Source: Arthrobacter sp. NIO-1057
Lineage (GTDB): Bacteria > Actinomycetota > Actinomycetes > Actinomycetales > Micrococcaceae
Direction of reading: 5' to 3'
DNA length: 64,000 nucleotides
Assembly: GCF_900094805.1 (NCBI RefSeq)
Contig: NZ_FMAT01000003.1
Span: forward strand, 1-64,000
A program made the position numbers and the translations under genes. This document shows, piece after piece, positions 61,062 through 64,000 of the stretch. The stretch's first letter is position 1. Every line of letters begins with the position of its first letter. The notes beneath the pieces were generated by a model. The model searched no databases, was not told the DNA's origin, and worked only from the letters and a program-made list of their open reading frames with translations.

Positions 61062-61901
61062 CTAGGAAACTTCTGAATTCCGAAAATGTTGTGCACCGGA
61101 TGGTGCGCGACGTTTACGGAATTGTTTTTTCATCCCCTTGGCCGGATAGATCGGTTCGGGCCATCGAGGTGGAAGTGCGTCGCCTAGGGTGACTCCACGC
61201 ATCCTGCGACCAAACATTGGTAGCACCCATTGTCTTAGCCATTCCACGTCGCGCTGGGTAGCCTGCCAAAACCCCACGCGTTCAATGTCGCCAAAGGGAT
61301 AGAATTCCAGGTGGTGTTCAGAGCCAAGAATCTCAAGAATGCGGATGGCCATATAACGGTGACCGGCACGGTTCATATGTAACTTATCCGTGTCCCACAT
61401 GCGCTTATCCCGGTAGACTTCCCACTGCCAGTAATCCACCAGAACCACGTTCTCTGGATACATCAGCGCCAATTCCCGCACACAATCATTGAAGCGCCAG
61501 TTCCGTCTCTTGAACGGAGCCAACACTGGGTGCACCGGAATATCAAAACCGGTAAATAACAAGACTTTCGCCCCAGTCGAGACAAGGTCGCTGACGGCTT
61601 GGGCATAGCGTTCAAGGAAAATTTTCATATCCTTGCGGAATTCCAAGATGTCGTTGCCGCCAGCATAGAAAGTGATGACTTCTGGCTTCAGCTCTAACGC
61701 AACTGGAATCTGTTCTTCAATGATTTGTTCCAGTCGCCGGCTGCGAATTCCTAGATTGACGTACTGCCATTGCGGATCAGCCTTGGACAATTGCTTGGCC
61801 ACCCTATCGGCCCAGCCCCGCACGCCATTGGGTAGCCGAGGCTCCCAGTCCCCCACACCTTCGGTGAAGGAATCTCCTAGCGCCATAAATAGCCGTCCCA
61901 T
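61062..61901 (-). CDS. SGNH/GDSL-type esterase
   Basis: This 279-residue lipolytic-type hydrolase has block I GDSFTEGVGD (Ser nucleophile, about 10), block III FYAGGNDILEF (Gly/Asn oxyanion hole) and block V DTDKLHMNRAGH (Asp/His). There is no signal peptide, so it should be cytoplasmic. The last 60 residues are basic (MFGRRMRG, KKQFRKRRAPSG), which is unusual. It probably deacylates a small ester or lipid. Confidence 0.88.
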   Translation of the reverse strand: MGRLFMALGDSFTEGVGDWEPRLPNGVRGWADRVAKQLSKADPQWQYVNLGIRSRRLEQIIEEQIPVALELKPEVITFYAGGNDILEFRKDMKIFLERYAQAVSDLVSTGAKVLLFTGFDIPVHPVLAPFKRRNWRFNDCVRELALMYPENVVLVDYWQWEVYRDKRMWDTDKLHMNRAGHRYMAIRILEILGSEHHLEFYPFGDIERVGFWQATQRDVEWLRQWVLPMFGRRMRGVTLGDALPPRWPEPIYPAKGMKKQFRKRRAPSGAQHFRNSEVS

Positions 61902-61987
61902 GGTAGTGACGCTATTGCCCCAACATGCATGTCATTAAGACTCCAGTTGAATTTCGGGTAAATGCTGAACTCGCTCGCTTTTACTCT

Positions 61988-62572
61988 TTAGAGCATTTTT
62001 CGCATGATCAATCGAGGCATCCGACTGGCCTGAGCATCACTGACACCCACCACCTCAAAACCAAGTTCTTCAAACATCTTGCGGGTTCCAACAAAGGCCA
62101 TGGTCAGATCCATTCTGCCTTCGGGGTCTACGGGGTAGGCTTCCACCGCTGGCGCACCCAACTTCTTGGCATACTCCACTGCACCACGCACCATTTCGCG
62201 GTTCACTCCCCGGCGCCTAAACCCGCCGCGCACCACCATGCAGATGATGCTCCACACCGCCACATCATCCACCGGCCGAATCAGCTTTGAGGCTTCAAGC
62301 CGCGGAATCTGGGTTCGTGGCGAGATGCTGCACCACCCCACAGGCTGGTCATCCAGATAGGCGATCACTCCAGGGGCAATCTCTTCTCGGCTCAGTGAGC
62401 ACATGGCCGCACAGCGGTCATCCCCTCCGCGCTCACGGATTTCTTGAGCGCTGAGCCGGTGGGACAAACACCAGCAGTGCTTCTGCCGGCGATTGGGGTT
62501 CACCACCGCGGCAAAGTCATCCATCCTCGACTCAACCAACGGTTCAATTCGTAGCGCCCCTGCGGTGTCCAT
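61988..62572 (-). CDS. GNAT-family acetyltransferase
   Basis: This 194-residue protein has a GNAT core with the acetyl-CoA loop GGFRRRGVNREMV and ending block MFEELGFEVVG. The N-terminal part contains CWCLSHRLSAQEI and a cluster of cysteines, as in the conserved actinobacterial GNATs of this size. The substrate is unknown. It is separated from the upstream divergent kinase by 126 bp. Confidence 0.85.
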   Translation of the reverse strand: MDTAGALRIEPLVESRMDDFAAVVNPNRRQKHCWCLSHRLSAQEIRERGGDDRCAAMCSLSREEIAPGVIAYLDDQPVGWCSISPRTQIPRLEASKLIRPVDDVAVWSIICMVVRGGFRRRGVNREMVRGAVEYAKKLGAPAVEAYPVDPEGRMDLTMAFVGTRKMFEELGFEVVGVSDAQASRMPRLIMRKML

Positions 62573-62698
62573 GCCACCATATTGCGCCTGCCCAACAGTA
62601 ATCGCCAGATCTATCGGAGAACAAGTTCGGGTTTTCCATAATGATCTTCTCTGGATCTCTCGGTACCAGCCCGACCTGGGTCAATCTACTGTTGAATT

Positions 62699-63973
62699 AT
62701 GACTTCGACACCTTGGTTCTTTCCGGGCGCCGCCACCGGGCGTCCACCGCTGAAATTAGGTTTCACCCTACTTCATTTGGCAGTTCTTGGTACCTTCGGC
62801 ACCATCGGACTGTCGTTGCTGACCATCTGGTTGACCGCCGGCATTGGGTTCATCCCGCTATTTGGCCTCGGCTTAGTACTGCTCGTGGGGTTGCTCGCGA
62901 CGCTCTTCTTCGTGGCACGGATCGAAATCCTACGTGTCAGTGGACTCTACGGAATCGATGCGGTGCCATTGCACTGGCCAGAGCGTCGCGGTCCAGGCTT
63001 CGGCGAATACCTCAAAACCCTCGGCCGTGCAGTCCGTGATGGGCGTATGTGGGCCGCCATCGGTTCCCTAGTGCTCTCCTGCATTACCGGGGTGATCATG
63101 CTTAGTGTGCTGCAGTGGACGGTGCACTTCGCGATTATTTCTTTCGCTCCGCTAACCAACGTACAAACTGTGGCAGGACCTTTCTCCCTGAACACCCCGG
63201 CAGATCAAGCCCCGTGGCTGATGCTCTTGGCCATAGCCGGTATCGGCATTATTATCGGCACCGCGTTCTTGCACCGCGGCATGACCGTGGGCATTATCGG
63301 GTCCCTAGCCCGTGAAACTGTACTGACCGAGCGAGTTCGCAGCACCACCGTGCAACGTGAGGGTGCGGTGCGCGCCGCCGAGGTGGAACGCACCCGGATC
63401 GAACGCGACCTGCACGATGGGGTTCAGCCTCGGTTGGTTTCGGTGGCCATGACCCTAGGCCTGGCCCACCAACAGATCGATTCCAATCCGGAAGCAGCCA
63501 AGGAATTGGTCGCAGAGGCCCATGCCTCCACCAAGTCTGCCATTACCGAACTACGCCAGCTCACCCGAGGTATTTATGCTTCGGTGCTCGATGACCGTGG
63601 CCTGGATGCAGCGCTGTCTGCGGTGGCCGGCCGATCGCATATCCCGGTCCAACTCGATGTCCAACTCGAAGGGCGTTACCCGCGGGTGGCCGAAGCAGCC
63701 GTGTACTTCGCGATCGCTGAAGCCCTGACCAACGCGGCCAAGCATTCACGGGCTCAACGCTGTCAGGTGACGGTGCGGGTACGGGAAAGCGAGACGGGAG
63801 CGTACCTCTGGGCGAAGGTCGAAGATAACGGTGTGGGCTCGGCTCGAATCACCTCTGGTGGTGGCTTGGATGGGATCAACAACCGTGTTCTAGCAGCCGG
63901 TGGAAGCCTGCAGCTGCAAAGCCCGGCCGGCGGGCCGACGACCCTGGAAGTGAGTGTGCCATGCGCGTACTAA
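62699..63973 (+). CDS. Sensor histidine kinase with putative-sensor membrane domain
   Basis: This 424-residue kinase has about five membrane segments in the first 210 residues (the actinobacterial 'putative sensor' PF13796-like domain, GIDAVPLHWPERRGPG). A HisKA_3 box follows, with phosphoacceptor His in ERDLHDGVQPRLVSV, and a HATPase_c domain with AEALTNAAKHS and VEDNGVGS. It should sense an envelope signal and phosphorylate the partner response regulator, whose start overlaps its 3' end by 13 bp. Confidence 0.92.
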   Translation: MTSTPWFFPGAATGRPPLKLGFTLLHLAVLGTFGTIGLSLLTIWLTAGIGFIPLFGLGLVLLVGLLATLFFVARIEILRVSGLYGIDAVPLHWPERRGPGFGEYLKTLGRAVRDGRMWAAIGSLVLSCITGVIMLSVLQWTVHFAIISFAPLTNVQTVAGPFSLNTPADQAPWLMLLAIAGIGIIIGTAFLHRGMTVGIIGSLARETVLTERVRSTTVQREGAVRAAEVERTRIERDLHDGVQPRLVSVAMTLGLAHQQIDSNPEAAKELVAEAHASTKSAITELRQLTRGIYASVLDDRGLDAALSAVAGRSHIPVQLDVQLEGRYPRVAEAAVYFAIAEALTNAAKHSRAQRCQVTVRVRESETGAYLWAKVEDNGVGSARITSGGGLDGINNRVLAAGGSLQLQSPAGGPTTLEVSVPCAY

Positions 63974-64000
63974 TTTGTGAGGATTCGGTGCTCTTGCGCG
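63961..64000 (+). CDS. Response regulator, 5' part only
   Basis: From ATG 63961, thirteen codons (MRVLICEDSVLLR) stay open to the window edge. The sequence is the first beta strand and acidic pair of a receiver domain (ED at 7-8). It overlaps the kinase gene end by 13 bp, so the two form a coupled two-component pair; the family is most likely NarL-type because the kinase is HisKA_3. Confidence 0.8.
   Translation, partial: MRVLICEDSVLLR

Overview
The window reads as chromosome of a high-GC Gram-positive of the Micrococcaceae, most likely the Arthrobacter/Glutamicibacter group. This is inferred from base composition (roughly 60% GC), frequent ATGA start/stop overlaps, GTG/TTG starts, Arthrobacter-like insertion sequences, SipW/'alternate signal peptide' secreted proteins with an LAxTG-type anchor, and the general gene content. 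No rRNA, tRNA or CRISPR array was seen.

Region 1 (1-17.6 kb) is catabolic. An NCS2 purine-type permease, a YdeP/FdhA-like molybdopterin oxidoreductase and its fdhD partner come first. A divergent unit around a GntR/FCD regulator follows. To the left it encodes a SnoaL-flavin reductase fusion and a BCCT (betaine-type) transporter. To the right it encodes two tandem DUF1185/AA_synth proteins, an alpha/beta hydrolase, an aldehyde dehydrogenase, a small tautomerase and a luciferase-like monooxygenase, closed by a terminator. Three copies of one near-palindrome cover both divergent start codons. The set resembles the two-component-monooxygenase ring-cleavage pathways known for pyridine and trigonelline, but with different accessory genes. 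A GNAT, a VOC protein, an acyl-CoA synthetase and an enoyl-CoA hydratase follow.

Region 2 (17.6-27.6 kb) encodes a 1537-residue secreted GH43-GH51 glycosidase and a complete YtfQRT-YjfF furanose ABC importer behind a perfect LacI-type operator. Together they look like a system for releasing and importing arabinofuranose or galactofuranose.

Region 3 (27.6-32.5 kb) holds a DUF456 protein, an ABC-2 exporter with its NarL-type two-component system in one overlapping operon, and a DedA protein.

Region 4 (32.5-44.1 kb) is an accessory, IS-rich stretch bounded by two 110-bp direct repeats. Each repeat is the 3' end of a DUF2695 gene; one gene is broken and the other intact. Inside are a frameshifted ISL3-type element, an MFS/M20-peptidase/Lrp unit, an IS3-type element inserted between the Lrp gene and a truncated second IS3 transposase, a hydrolase/TetR pair with twin operators, a lipoprotein and ISL3 debris.

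Region 5 (44.1-54.5 kb) carries an aminotransferase behind a leader with competing stems, a YkvI transporter, rlmN, a GPP34 protein, two membrane proteins, and an agmatine deiminase/N-carbamoylputrescine amidase operon with a divergent TetR and twin operators.

Region 6 (54.5-58.5 kb) is a six-gene SipW-type surface-protein operon: two SipW-like signal peptidases, three proteins with SipW-type signal peptides and an LANTG-anchored protein. The last peptidase is fused to its own SipW-type signal segment and secreted domain.

Region 7 (58.7-64 kb) has glutaminase, a hotdog thioesterase, VOC, SGNH and GNAT proteins, and the start of a histidine kinase/response regulator pair that runs off the window.
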